The notes under the pieces are model-generated. The model did not search any database, was not told the origin of the DNA, and saw only the letters and a program-made list of their open reading frames with translations. This document shows, piece after piece, positions 31,490-40,448 of a stretch of DNA of 64,000 nt. Origin of the DNA: Herbidospora mongoliensis (GTDB taxonomy: Bacteria > Actinomycetota > Actinomycetes > Streptosporangiales > Streptosporangiaceae); the NCBI RefSeq assembly GCF_001570545.1, contig NZ_BBXD01000015.1, positions 349,555 through 413,554 on the forward strand, given 5' to 3'. The position numbers were made by a program, and so were the translations under genes. The stretch's first letter is position 1, and each line of letters begins with the position of its first letter.

Positions 31490-33235
31490 ATGAAGAAGTC
31501 CAACCCCGTGGGTCGCTATCGCGCGCCCGCACCCGTGCCGTTGCCGGGCCGCCGCTGGCCCGACAACGTCATCACCCACGCGCCGCGCTGGTTGTCCACC
31601 GACCTGCGCGACGGCAACCAGTCGCTCGCCAGCCCGATGTCGCCGGCGCGCAAGGCGCTGATGTTCGACCTGCTCGTCCGCATGGGCTACAAGGAGATCG
31701 AGGTCGGCTTCCCGTCGGCGAGCCAGGACGACCACGACTTCGTGCGCCGGCTCATCGAAGAGGACCTGATCCCCGACGACGTGCGGATCACCGTGCTCTC
31801 CCAGGCCCGCGACGACCTGATCACCACCACGGTGAAGAGCCTGGTCGGGGCGTCGCGCGCCAACGTCCACATCTACAACGCCACCTCACCCCAGTTCCGC
31901 CGCCTGGTGTTCAGGATGGGCAAGGACGAGTGCCGGGACCTCGCGGTCCAGGCCGCCCGCCTGGTCCTGGATCACGCCGACGGCGTCCTGGCCGACTGCG
32001 ACCTGGGCCTGCAGTACTCCCCGGAGATGTTCAACGACACCGAGCTGAACTTCTCCCTGGAGGTCTGCGAGTCCGTCATGGACGTCTGGCAGCCGGGACC
32101 CGGCCGCGAGATCATCCTGAACTTCCCGACGACCGTCGAGCGCACCTCTCCCAACGTCTTCGCCGACCAGATCGAGTGGCTCGACCGCAACCTGTCGCGC
32201 CGCGAGCACGTCTGCCTGTCGGTGCACCCGCACAACGACCGGGGGACCGGCGTCGCCTCGGCCGAACTGGCGCTGATGGCGGGCGCGCAGCGGATCGAGG
32301 GCTGCCTGCTCGGCAACGGCGAGCGGGCGGGCAACGTCGACCTGCTGACCCTCGGCATGAACCTGTTCAGCCACGGCGTCGACCCCGGCATCGACTTCTC
32401 CGACCTCAACACGGTCCGGCGCACCGTCGAACTGTGCACCGGACTGCCCGTCCACCCGCGTCACCCCTACGCGGGCGACCTCGTCTACACCGCCTTCTCC
32501 GGCTCCCACCAGGACGCCATCAAGAAGGGGTTCGACGAACTGGAACGGGCGGCCGAACGGTCCGGGACCGACCCGGCCGAGCTGCCGTGGGAGGTGCCCT
32601 ACCTGCCGGTCGACCCGGCCGACGTCGGGCGGACGTACGAGGCGCTGGTCCGCATCAACAGCCAGTCGGGCAAGGGCGGCGTGGCCTACGTGCTGGGCGC
32701 CAGGCGCGGCCTGCACCTGCCGCGTGACCTGCAGATCGAGTTCGCCCGGCTGGTGCAGCGGCACTCCGAGGCCACCGGCGCCGAGATCTCCGCCGAGCGG
32801 ATCGCCGAGCTGTTCGAGCAGTCCTACGTCGCGGCGGCCGGGCTGCCCGTGCCGCTCACCTTCCACGGGCGGGTCCTCGCCCACCTGCACGTCGACGCCC
32901 GGAGCTTCGACACCGACGGCGACCGCGTCGACGTCGTCGAGGCGGTGCGGGCCACGCTCGCCGCCCGGGGCGTGGACGTGCGCACCGTCAACCGCACCGG
33001 AGTGGGCGCGCGCGGCGGCGGCCGGGTGGCCGTCTACGCCGAGTGCCACATCGGTTCCGTCACCACCGGCGCCCCGGTCTGGGGCGTGGGTCTCGCCGAC
33101 GACGTCGAGATCGCCGCCCTCCGCGCGGTCGGCGCGGCCGCCGACCGGGTCACCGCCGTCTCGCCGTGCGAGGCGCCCCGCAGGTCGTCGAAGGATCGAC
33201 GCCGCCTGGCCATTCTTGGAGGAACACGTTCATGA
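31490..33235 (+). CDS. 2-isopropylmalate synthase-like enzyme (LeuA family)
   Basis: This 581-aa protein has the alpha-isopropylmalate/homocitrate synthase signature LRDGNQSLASPM, the metal-binding HPHNDRG, GCLLGNGERAGNVDL and a C-terminal LeuA-type regulatory domain (about residues 455-560, with VGVGAR-like VNRTGVGARGGGR). The family condenses acetyl-CoA with a 2-oxo acid. Since it lies in a PKS cluster between a transthyretin-like gene and a type II thioesterase, a second, pathway-specific copy is likely, for example to lengthen a branched 2-oxo acid for a starter unit or to relieve feedback inhibition; this is inference. The ATG at 31490 follows AGGGGA at 9 nt. Its stop overlaps the next start by ATGA. 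Confidence 0.88.
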   Translation: MKKSNPVGRYRAPAPVPLPGRRWPDNVITHAPRWLSTDLRDGNQSLASPMSPARKALMFDLLVRMGYKEIEVGFPSASQDDHDFVRRLIEEDLIPDDVRITVLSQARDDLITTTVKSLVGASRANVHIYNATSPQFRRLVFRMGKDECRDLAVQAARLVLDHADGVLADCDLGLQYSPEMFNDTELNFSLEVCESVMDVWQPGPGREIILNFPTTVERTSPNVFADQIEWLDRNLSRREHVCLSVHPHNDRGTGVASAELALMAGAQRIEGCLLGNGERAGNVDLLTLGMNLFSHGVDPGIDFSDLNTVRRTVELCTGLPVHPRHPYAGDLVYTAFSGSHQDAIKKGFDELERAAERSGTDPAELPWEVPYLPVDPADVGRTYEALVRINSQSGKGGVAYVLGARRGLHLPRDLQIEFARLVQRHSEATGAEISAERIAELFEQSYVAAAGLPVPLTFHGRVLAHLHVDARSFDTDGDRVDVVEAVRATLAARGVDVRTVNRTGVGARGGGRVAVYAECHIGSVTTGAPVWGVGLADDVEIAALRAVGAAADRVTAVSPCEAPRRSSKDRRRLAILGGTRS

Positions 33236-33993
33236 ATCTCGCCGATGACCTGTGGATCCGGCGCTTCACCCCGGCGCCGGACGCCGTCGCCCGCCTCGTC
33301 TGCCTGCCGCACGCGGGCGGCTCGGCGAGCTACTACAACCCCGTCTCACGGGCGATGTCGCCCGCCGTCGAGGTGCTGGCGGTGCAGTATCCCGGCCGCC
33401 AGGACCGCAGGGGTGAGCCGTTCGTGGAGGACATCTCCACCCTCGCCGACCAGATCCACGAGGCCCTGCGGCCCTGGACCGACCGGCCGCTGGCGCTGTT
33501 CGGGCACAGCATGGGCGCGGTGCTCGCCTTCGAGCTGACCCTGCGGATGGAGAAGGAGGGCCTCCGGCCCCTCGCCCTGTACGCCTCCGGCCGCCGGGCC
33601 CCCTCCACCTACCGGGCCGAGAACGTGCACCTGCGCGGCGACGCCGGGGTCATCTCCGAGCTGAAGCGGCTGAACGGCACGGCCGGCAACTTCCTCGACG
33701 ACGACGAACTGCTGCGCATGGTGCTCCCGGCCACCCGCGCCGACTACCGCGCCATCGAGACCTACAGGTGCGCACCCGGCGCCGTCGTCCAGACCCCGAT
33801 CGTCGCCCTGACCGGCGACGACGACCCCAAGACCACGGAAGACGAGGCCCGCGCGTGGTCCGCCCACACCAAGGGCGGCTTCGACCTGCGCGTCTTCCGG
33901 GGCGGTCACTTCTTCCTCAACGACCACGCCCACAAGATCAACAGCGACATCCGGGCGCACCTCACCTCGGCGGTCGCCGCCGGTCGTGTCTGA
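33232..33993 (+). CDS. Type II thioesterase (editing thioesterase, GrsT/RifR family)
   Basis: The product (253 aa) is an alpha/beta hydrolase with RLVCLPHAGGSASYY, the nucleophile Ser93 in GHSMGA, an acidic GDDDP loop and the final His in GGHFFL. Such enzymes remove wrong or stalled acyl groups from PKS ACP domains. They do not usually release the final product, so it does not replace the thioesterase missing from the PKS at 1-14453. Start overlaps the LeuA stop (ATGA), with TTGGAGGA upstream. It is part of the operon 31106-35729. Confidence 0.94.
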   Translation: MNLADDLWIRRFTPAPDAVARLVCLPHAGGSASYYNPVSRAMSPAVEVLAVQYPGRQDRRGEPFVEDISTLADQIHEALRPWTDRPLALFGHSMGAVLAFELTLRMEKEGLRPLALYASGRRAPSTYRAENVHLRGDAGVISELKRLNGTAGNFLDDDELLRMVLPATRADYRAIETYRCAPGAVVQTPIVALTGDDDPKTTEDEARAWSAHTKGGFDLRVFRGGHFFLNDHAHKINSDIRAHLTSAVAAGRV

Positions 33994-34009
33994 GCATCAG
34001 GAGCGATAA

Positions 34010-34966
34010 ATGATCATTGAAGCGCACGAACTGCGCAAGACGTTCGTCTCCGGACGCGGCAAGGGCAACGAGGTCGAGGCCGTCCGCGGCATCGACCTGG
34101 AGGTCGCCGACGGCGAGGTCTTCGCCGTGCTCGGCCCCAACGGAGCCGGCAAGACCACCACGGTCCGGATGCTCGCCACCTTCACCCCGCCCACCTCCGG
34201 ACGCGCCCTCGTCAACGGGTTCGACATCGTCAAGCAGGCCGACAAGGTCAGGGCCAGCATCGGCTACGTCAGCCAGTCGGGCGGCGTCGACGACCTCGCG
34301 CCCGCCATCGAGAACCTGATGCTGGCCGGCCGCATCGCCGGGATGTCCAAGGCCCAGGCCAAGGCGCGCGCCGAGGAGCTCATGGAGATCTTCGCTCTCG
34401 GCGAGATCGGCAACCGTCCGGCCCGGACCCTGTCCGGCGGCCAGAAGCGCCGCTTCGCCGTCGCGATCGGCCTGGTCGCCGCCCCTCCGCTGATCTTCCT
34501 GGACGAGCCCACCACCGGCCTGGACCCGCAGAACCGCGCCAACCTCTGGGAGGAGGTGCGCAAACTGCGCGCCCAGGGCACCAGCGTCCTGCTGACCACC
34601 CACTACCTCGACGAGGCCGACGCCCTGTGCGACCGGCTCGTCATCGTCGACCACGGCAGGATCGTCGCCGAGGGCACCCCGGAGGCGCTCAAGAAGGAGG
34701 TGGCCGGCGACGTCGTCACCGTGAAAGTGGCCGACCGCATCGAGCAGGCACGCGCCCTGCTGTCGGCCGAGCCGTACGTCCGGGAGGTCGTCCAGGAGGA
34801 CGACCTGCTGCGCGCCTACCTGGACGACGGCGAGCGCGGCCTGCCCTCCGTGCTCCGCGCCCTCGACCGCGACGGCCTGGTCATCCAGTCGATCACGCTC
34901 TCCCGGGCCACCCTCGACGACGTCTTCCTCAAGCACACCGGCCGCTCGCTGCGCGACGCCGCCTGA
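34010..34966 (+). CDS. ABC exporter ATP-binding protein (DrrA type)
   Basis: The 318-aa protein has Walker A (GPNGAGKTTT), the Q-loop (GYVSQSGG), the ABC signature LSGGQKRR, Walker B (LIFLDEPTTGLDP) and the H-loop (LTTHYLDEAD). The long C-terminal part is like daunorubicin-resistance DrrA proteins. It should power export of the polyketide with the permease encoded next. It begins 17 bp after the thioesterase stop, with AGGAG upstream of the ATG. Confidence 0.94.
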   Translation: MIIEAHELRKTFVSGRGKGNEVEAVRGIDLEVADGEVFAVLGPNGAGKTTTVRMLATFTPPTSGRALVNGFDIVKQADKVRASIGYVSQSGGVDDLAPAIENLMLAGRIAGMSKAQAKARAEELMEIFALGEIGNRPARTLSGGQKRRFAVAIGLVAAPPLIFLDEPTTGLDPQNRANLWEEVRKLRAQGTSVLLTTHYLDEADALCDRLVIVDHGRIVAEGTPEALKKEVAGDVVTVKVADRIEQARALLSAEPYVREVVQEDDLLRAYLDDGERGLPSVLRALDRDGLVIQSITLSRATLDDVFLKHTGRSLRDAA

Positions 34967-34979
34967 TCGGAGCCCTGAC

Positions 34980-35729
34980 ATGTTCAAAGACGCGACGCTC
35001 GTCCTCGGATATGAATTACGCGGACTGCTGCGCAACCCCATCTGGCCGCTCTTCGGCATCCTCCAGCCGATCCTCTACCTGGCCTTCTTCGCCCCCCTGC
35101 TGGGCAGCACCGTGCCGGGCGGCAGCGACCAAGAGGTCCTGGCCATGTTCACCCCGGGCATGATGCTGATGATCGCCCTGTTCGGCTCGATGTTCGCCGG
35201 CTTCAGCGTCATGAACGACACCCGCAACGGCGTGCTGGAACGCCTCGTCGTCAGCCAGATCTGGCGGCCGGCCATCATCCTCGGCCGGGTCCTCAAGGAC
35301 GCCGTCGCCCTGGTGATCCAGGCCGCCATCATCATCGCCATCTCGATCGCGCTGGGCCTGCGGGTGACCCTGCTCGCGGCGCTGCTCATGCTGGGGCTGA
35401 TGGCGCTGACCGGCCTGCTGGCCGGCAGCTTCTCCTACGCCCTTGCCCTCAGCATCCGCGACGAGAACGCGATGTCGCAGATCGTGCAGTTCCTGGCCAT
35501 GCCGCTGACCCTGATCGCCGGCCTGTTCCTGCCGGTCTCGCTGGGCCCCGGCTGGTTGGGGACCATCGCGCAGTTCAACCCGCTCTACTACGCGGTGGAG
35601 GCCGGGCGCTCGCTGTTCCGCGGCGATCTGGGCGCGACCACGATCCCGCTGGCCTTCGCCATCTTCGTGGTGCTGTGCGCCCTCACGCTGATCTGGTCGG
35701 TCCGCTCGCTGCGCAGACTGGGAACCTGA
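34980..35729 (+). CDS. ABC-2 type exporter permease (DrrB type)
   Basis: The protein (249 aa) has about six hydrophobic segments and the ABC-2 family layout, including the GMMLMIALFGSMFAGFSV segment and the loop LERLVVSQIWRPAIILGRVL. It pairs with the ATPase encoded 14 bp upstream for self-resistance or export. It is the last gene of the operon and a natural right border of the polyketide cluster, as the next gene is convergent and unrelated. Confidence 0.93.
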   Translation: MFKDATLVLGYELRGLLRNPIWPLFGILQPILYLAFFAPLLGSTVPGGSDQEVLAMFTPGMMLMIALFGSMFAGFSVMNDTRNGVLERLVVSQIWRPAIILGRVLKDAVALVIQAAIIIAISIALGLRVTLLAALLMLGLMALTGLLAGSFSYALALSIRDENAMSQIVQFLAMPLTLIAGLFLPVSLGPGWLGTIAQFNPLYYAVEAGRSLFRGDLGATTIPLAFAIFVVLCALTLIWSVRSLRRLGT

Positions 35730-35735
35730 GCAGGG

Positions 35736-36509
35736 CTACTCCGGCTGACTCTTACTCTGATGGCGCTTGTCACGGGCGTACACGACCGCCGGTTTTCCCT
35801 CACCGAGGGTGCGGCGGTCGAGCTCGAACAGCGTCGAGGCCGCGAGCAGGTCGCTGAGTTTGGTGTAGCCGTAGGTGCGGGCGTCGAAATCAGGCTGCTG
35901 CTTGGTGATGATGTGGCCGATGGTGGCCAGGCCCGCCCAGCCGTCGTCGTCTGAGGCCGCCTTCACGGCGTGCCTCAGCAGGTTGACCAGCGCGGTGTCG
36001 CCCCGGAGCTTGGCGGTCGAGACCTTCGGGGTCGGCGCGACGGGCGTCTCGGTCAGCGGGGCCGAGGAGTAGCCGAGGTTCTCCAGGTAGATGAACTTGT
36101 CACAGGCCGCGACGAAGGGCTTGGGCGTCTTGCGCTCGCCGAACCCGTAGACCGTCAGCCCCGACTCGCGGATGCGGGCGGCCAGCCGGGTGAAGTCGCT
36201 GTCGCTGGAGACCAGGCAGAACCCGTCGAAACGCCCGGTGTAGAGCAGGTCCATCGCGTCGATCACCAGCGCCGCGTCGGTGGCGTTCTTGCCGGTGGTG
36301 TACGCGAACTGCTGGATGGGCTGGATCGACTGGGTGAGCAACTGAGCCTTCCAGCCCCGCAGGCTGGTGCCGGTCCAGTCGCCGTAGGCCCGTTTGACGT
36401 GGGCGGTGCCATAAGTGGCCACTTCGGCGAGCAGCGCCTCCACGATCGTGGGCGGCGCGTTGTCCGCGTCGATGAGCACTGCGAGCTTGGCGGTGTTCTC
36501 ACTGGCCAT
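35736..36509 (-). CDS. NYN-domain (LabA-like) protein with C-terminal LOTUS/OST-HTH domain
   Basis: This 257-aa protein starts with a NYN ribonuclease-like domain (KLAVLIDADNAPP, the DAALVIDAMDLLYTG and LVSSDSDFTRLA acidic motifs, all Asp residues kept) and ends with an OST-HTH/LOTUS-like winged helix (TALVNLLRHAVKAASDDDGW to SDLLAASTLFELDRR). The family is linked to RNA processing. It is a common chromosomal gene in actinomycetes and likely not part of either cluster. The start at 36509 is set by AAAGGAG 5-6 nt upstream; the longer frame reaching 36863 crosses a pseudogene. Confidence 0.88.
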   Translation of the reverse strand: MASENTAKLAVLIDADNAPPTIVEALLAEVATYGTAHVKRAYGDWTGTSLRGWKAQLLTQSIQPIQQFAYTTGKNATDAALVIDAMDLLYTGRFDGFCLVSSDSDFTRLAARIRESGLTVYGFGERKTPKPFVAACDKFIYLENLGYSSAPLTETPVAPTPKVSTAKLRGDTALVNLLRHAVKAASDDDGWAGLATIGHIITKQQPDFDARTYGYTKLSDLLAASTLFELDRRTLGEGKPAVVYARDKRHQSKSQPE

Positions 36510-36534
36510 GGTGCTCCTTTCGACGTCGTCCATC

Positions 36535-36741
36535 CTGGCAGACTTCTGGACACCGACGACGGCGTGCGGCACGTCCAACATCCCCTTCCACGGGTCCTGC
36601 AAGTGGTACGGCGACGGCCAGAGCGGGCGCATGTACAACCAGCCCAACGCCCAGGGCGTGGCCCACTTCACCCTGGACAGCGCCAGGCACGCCGAGCAGC
36701 GCACCCCGGTCGGCTGGCAGAGCATCTTCATCGTGTGCTGA
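36535..36741 (+). pseudogene. C-terminal fragment of a cysteine-containing, probably secreted protein
   Basis: In this frame the codons have strong G/C third positions and read like a real protein: ADFWTPTTACGTSNIPFHGS, then CKWYGDGQSGRMYNQPN, ending GWQSIFIVC and a stop. There is no start, signal peptide or ribosome site, since the upstream part is replaced by the NYN gene's 5' region. I do not recognise the parent family. It appears to be a truncated remnant. Confidence 0.5.
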
Positions 36742-37251
36742 CGATCTGCCGGGTGATCGTGGCCGCGTAACGCCTGGTCGTCGCGGCCGACCGAGGCCAC
36801 GCCCACGGCGAGGTCCGCGTCGCGGAGGATCTCCGACAGCACCAGCGGCGGCACGTCCGCCATCGACGCCGGTTCGCCGTCGCGGTGGAAGGTGATCCGC
36901 TCGGTCGCCCCTCGTCGGTCCTGACCGGCGGTCCCGCGGGCCCGCCGGGGACCCGCCGCAGCAGGGCGCGGGTGTAGGCGCCGGTGACGGGATGGTCGAG
37001 GAGATGCTCGGCCACCTCAGGCCAGGTCCATTCCCGTTCGTGGACGAGCGCCTGTTCCAGGCGGAGCCGCTCCGCAGTCTGGGCCCGCTTGAGCTCCTTC
37101 AACATGAGCCGCAGATCGGCGAGCTCCGCGCGGAGTGGCCGCGGAAGCGATCTGACCGTCTTGCCTGCGGCGTTCACGTAGCGCAGCGCGGGCCCGTCGG
37201 CGCACAACCTGACCCGGTAGCCGCCCGCCACCCATGCCGGTCGAAGGTCAT
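36742..37251 (-). pseudogene. Frameshifted C-terminal fragment of a DUF4132 protein
   Basis: The minus strand shows pieces of a DUF4132 protein in different frames: MTFDRHGWRA (from 37251), then GGYRVRLCADGPALRYVNAA and on through HLLDHPVTGAYTRALL, and after a shift near 36925, FHRDGEPASMADVPPLVLSE followed by ILRDADLAVGVASVGRD. At least two frameshifts and the loss of both ends make it nonfunctional. It meets the fragment at 36535-36741 tail to tail. Confidence 0.7.
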
Positions 37252-37334
37252 CACACGGCTCCGTCGTCGATCGGGGGAATTGTGGTGATCATCGAATCAG
37301 AGGGCACCGACAGATCTCGGCATACGATGACCGG

Positions 37335-38306
37335 ATGAAGATCGTCGTGCTGGACGACTACCAGCGGGTGGCCCGTGACCTGGGACCTTTCGACTCCCTG
37401 GTCGACTCCCTGGCCGGTGCCGAGGTCGAGGTGCTGCACGAGCACATCGCCGGCCTCGACGACCTGGCCGCCGCGCTGCGCGGGGCGGAGGTCGTCGTCG
37501 CGATGCGTGAGCGCACGCCCTTCCGGGCCGAGACCTTCGACCGGCTGCCCGATCTGCGCCTGCTGGTGACCACCGGCATGGTCAACGCGGCCATCGATCT
37601 GGCGGCGGCCGCCGCCCACGGTGTCACGGTCACCGGCACGGGCGGGTCCGGGTCGGTCAAGAGCTCCAACACCGCCGAGCTGACCTGGGCGCTGATCCTG
37701 GCCTGCCGGCGGCATGTGGTGACCGAGGACCGGGCGCTGCGCGAGGGGCGCTGGCAGACCACCGTCGGCACCGACCTGGCCGGCAGCACGCTCGGGGTGC
37801 TCGGGCTGGGCAGGCTGGGCACGCAGGTGGCCCGGATCGGGCAGGCCTTCGACATGCGGGTGATCGCGTGGAGTGAGAACCTGACGCCCGAGCGGGCGGC
37901 CGCGGCCGGCGTGACCCGGGTGCCCAAGGACGAACTGTTCGCCACCGCCGACGTCGTGACCGTCCACCTGAAGCTCAGCGACCGGACGACCGGGCTGGTC
38001 GGCGCGGCCGAACTGGCCGCCATGAAGCCCGCCGCGATCCTGGTCAACACCTCGCGCGGGCCGATCGTCGACCACGACGCGCTGGTCGCCGCGCTGACCG
38101 ATGGCACGATCGCGGGGGCCGGGCTCGACGTCTACGACACCGAGCCGCTGCCCGCCGGCGACCCGCTGCGGGGCGCGCCCAACACCGTGCTGCTGCCGCA
38201 CCTCGGTTATGTCACCGAGGCCGGATATCGGTCGATGTATTCGCAGGTCGTCGAGGACATCGCGGCCTGGCTGGCCGGGTCGCCGATCCGGGTGCTGACG
38301 GCCTGA
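37335..38306 (+). CDS. D-2-hydroxyacid dehydrogenase (NAD-binding)
   Basis: The product (323 aa) belongs to the D-isomer 2-hydroxyacid dehydrogenase family: the NAD loop GVLGLGRLGTQVA, the catalytic Arg in VNTSRGPIVD, Glu in DVYDTEPLP and His in LLPHLGY. It reduces a 2-oxo acid or oxidises a D-2-hydroxyacid, or acts as a phosphoglycerate dehydrogenase-like enzyme; the substrate cannot be told. It stands alone between a pseudogene and a secreted protein gene. Confidence 0.9.
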   Translation: MKIVVLDDYQRVARDLGPFDSLVDSLAGAEVEVLHEHIAGLDDLAAALRGAEVVVAMRERTPFRAETFDRLPDLRLLVTTGMVNAAIDLAAAAAHGVTVTGTGGSGSVKSSNTAELTWALILACRRHVVTEDRALREGRWQTTVGTDLAGSTLGVLGLGRLGTQVARIGQAFDMRVIAWSENLTPERAAAAGVTRVPKDELFATADVVTVHLKLSDRTTGLVGAAELAAMKPAAILVNTSRGPIVDHDALVAALTDGTIAGAGLDVYDTEPLPAGDPLRGAPNTVLLPHLGYVTEAGYRSMYSQVVEDIAAWLAGSPIRVLTA

Positions 38307-38470
38307 ATAAACCCACATTCGTGGGCTTGACACATACCTCCCGTCATATGGTCGGCCGAATTGATGAACGGTTCAGAATGGACGTCTCATCTGGCGGGAT
38401 ACCTCTTTCTCGCACCCGTGTTTCTGATTTATGAACGGCGTGACAAGTTGTTCACACCGAAAGGAAACAC

Positions 38471-39553
38471 ATGTCGCGATTATCGCGGGTCCTGCTGGGC
38501 GTGCTCGTCGCACTCGGGCTCGTCCAGGTCGCCGTCGCCCCGGCGCAGGCCGCCGTGCCCAACCGATGGGGTTACGCCTACGTCAACGTCCCGGCCGGGA
38601 TCCCCAGCCTTGCCCACCAGGCTGGAAGCTGGCCGGCGGCGTTCAACGTCAGCGTCACCCCGGGCGTGCCCGGCGAGACGGTCGTCCGGTTCCCGCAGAT
38701 CGCCGGGCCCGGCGGCGTCGTGCACGTCACGACCGTGTACGACGGGCCGGTCATCTGCCAGGTCGCCAAGTGGATGCCGATCGGGACGGACCTCATCGCC
38801 GTCGTGCGATGCCACCAGTTCGGCACCGGCAACCCGCAGACCGTGCCGTTCACCGTCACCTACTCCGAGAGCACCGGGGTGATGGGCGGTCCGGCCACAG
38901 CGGGCTTCGGCTACATCCACTACAACGCCGGGATCATCACCCAGTACAACTCGGCCGGGCCGGGCAACATCGTCAGCGTTCTCGGCGTCGGCTGGTACAA
39001 GGTGACGCTGCCGGGGCTGGGATCGGCGTCCGCAGCCGGCAACCTGCAGGTCACCGCGGTGAACGATCTCGTGCCGGCCCGGTGCAAGGTCGTCCAGTGG
39101 TCGCCGGGCTCGGCCGCGCAGCAGGCCGAGGTGCGCTGCTTCAACGCCGCCAACACGCCGCAGAACTCCGGCTTCAGCTTCACCTACCAGCGGGAACGCA
39201 ACATCAACGGCCGCTGGGTGCCGCCGAAGGCGTTCGCGTACACCTTCGACCACACCCCGGCCAACCCGGGCCCGTACGCGCCCGCGCCCGCGGGCGTGAA
39301 CTACAACTCACAGGGCGCGGTCAACACGGTCCAGGCCTCCGGGACGGGACTCCGCATGGTCACCTTCCCGAAGGTCGGCTACCCGATCGACCACGTGCAG
39401 GTGACGGCGTTCGGCAACAACCCCGGATACTGCAACCTGCAGATGGCGTGGTTCACCAGCGGCGGCGTCGCCATCGTGCGCAACGTGGTCTGCTGGAACA
39501 GCACGACGAGGGCCAACAACGCCTCGTTCGTGTCCTACACCTCGACGGCCTGA
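38471..39553 (+). CDS. Secreted protein with three beta-rich repeats
   Basis: The 360-aa product has a clear signal peptide (MSRLSRVLLGVLVALGLVQV ... APAQA). The mature part holds three repeats of about 105 aa. Each starts with an aromatic segment (NRWGYAYV, TAGFGYIHYN, KAFAYTFDH) and ends with a cysteine pair about 16-18 residues apart (CQVAKW...VRC, CKVVQW...VRC, CNLQMAW...VVC), likely one disulfide per repeat. I do not recognise the family. AAGGAAACAC precedes the ATG. A wall- or surface-associated or released role is likely. Confidence 0.85.
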   Translation: MSRLSRVLLGVLVALGLVQVAVAPAQAAVPNRWGYAYVNVPAGIPSLAHQAGSWPAAFNVSVTPGVPGETVVRFPQIAGPGGVVHVTTVYDGPVICQVAKWMPIGTDLIAVVRCHQFGTGNPQTVPFTVTYSESTGVMGGPATAGFGYIHYNAGIITQYNSAGPGNIVSVLGVGWYKVTLPGLGSASAAGNLQVTAVNDLVPARCKVVQWSPGSAAQQAEVRCFNAANTPQNSGFSFTYQRERNINGRWVPPKAFAYTFDHTPANPGPYAPAPAGVNYNSQGAVNTVQASGTGLRMVTFPKVGYPIDHVQVTAFGNNPGYCNLQMAWFTSGGVAIVRNVVCWNSTTRANNASFVSYTSTA

Positions 39554-39607
39554 CGACCTGACCAGGCCTGTGGAGTAGTACGGAATACCGCTCGGCGCGG
39601 ATGAGCC

Positions 39608-39638
39608 GGGGCCGGACGCGTCCGTAGAGTCCGGCCCC
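39608..39638 (+). promoter_or_regulatory. Perfect stem abutting the next start codon
   Basis: GGGGCCGGAC (39608-39617) and GTCCGGCCCC (39629-39638) form a 10-bp stem with an 11-nt loop that ends directly before the ATG at 39639. It may be a terminator for the gene before it, or a structure that controls translation of the next one, since no free Shine-Dalgarno sequence remains. Confidence 0.5.
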
Positions 39639-40448
39639 ATGATCTCCTTGAACGCCCTGATCGCGACCGTCCTGGCGATGGGCGCGCCGACCGTCCAGCC
39701 GCCCGTCCACGCCTACCTCGGAACCTGGAACTACGACCAGCCCGACCGCGAGACCATGCGGAACATCGCGGTCATCGGGGCCACCCCGCCGATCCAGGTC
39801 CCGCAGATCGGCGACATCGTCTTCACCAGGACGGCCGGTGGGGTCACGGGCCGTACCGACCAGGGCTGCACCTGGACGTTCGCGGTGCGCCCCGCCTCGC
39901 TCGAACTCGACCCTCCGTCCCAGAGCTGCTTCAACCGGGTCATCGGATCGACGTACACCATCACGAAGTGGTCGGTCACCGTGTCGGGTCACCGGGAGCG
40001 GGAGACCATCGAGGCCGTCAGCCACCAGCCCAACGGCGACTACAGCTTCAGGCTCGACGACGGCCGGCGGACCAGGGCGGCGGGCCCGGGGGCGCGCTTC
40101 GTCGGTGCGTGGCGGTACGACCCGGCCGACCCGCTGACCAGGGTGAACATCCTCACCACCCGCTACCCGGACCGGGTCACGCAGACGCCTCAGCAGGGGG
40201 TCGTCACGTTCACCAAGAGACGGCGGGACGTGCTGACCGCCCGTACCGAAGACGGTTGTCAGTGGCGGCTGACCGCGCGCGGGAACACGGCCAGGCTCGA
40301 CCCGGCCACCCAGACCTGCGGGGGCGCCACGCTGACGTTCTGGACCGTCGCGACCGACGGCCGGCGTCAGGCGTCGATCCTGGCCGGGACCGGCGCCGAC
40401 GGCGGGAACTTCCTGCTCAGCGTGGGCGGCCTGACCCGTCAGCGGTAG
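39639..40448 (+). CDS. Secreted protein with two tandem lipocalin-like repeats, unknown function
   Basis: A 269-aa protein with a short hydrophobic N-terminus, possibly a signal peptide, although it lacks the usual basic residues. Two repeats follow: YLGTWNYDQPDRETMRNI with later GDIVFTR and GCTWTF, and FVGAWRYDPADPLTRVNI with GVVTFTK and GCQWRL, each with a C-terminal Cys. The layout is that of a small beta-barrel of the lipocalin kind. The start is the only one nearby in frame but abuts a hairpin. The 3' end overlaps the convergent epoxide hydrolase gene by 10 bp. Function unknown. Confidence 0.75.
   Translation: MISLNALIATVLAMGAPTVQPPVHAYLGTWNYDQPDRETMRNIAVIGATPPIQVPQIGDIVFTRTAGGVTGRTDQGCTWTFAVRPASLELDPPSQSCFNRVIGSTYTITKWSVTVSGHRERETIEAVSHQPNGDYSFRLDDGRRTRAAGPGARFVGAWRYDPADPLTRVNILTTRYPDRVTQTPQQGVVTFTKRRRDVLTARTEDGCQWRLTARGNTARLDPATQTCGGATLTFWTVATDGRRQASILAGTGADGGNFLLSVGGLTRQR

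Noticed and set aside
38312..38325. Terminator after the D-2-hydroxyacid dehydrogenase (CCCAC-ATTC-GTGGG)
   Set aside because: The stem is only 5 bp, followed by a mismatch; too weak to list as a feature.
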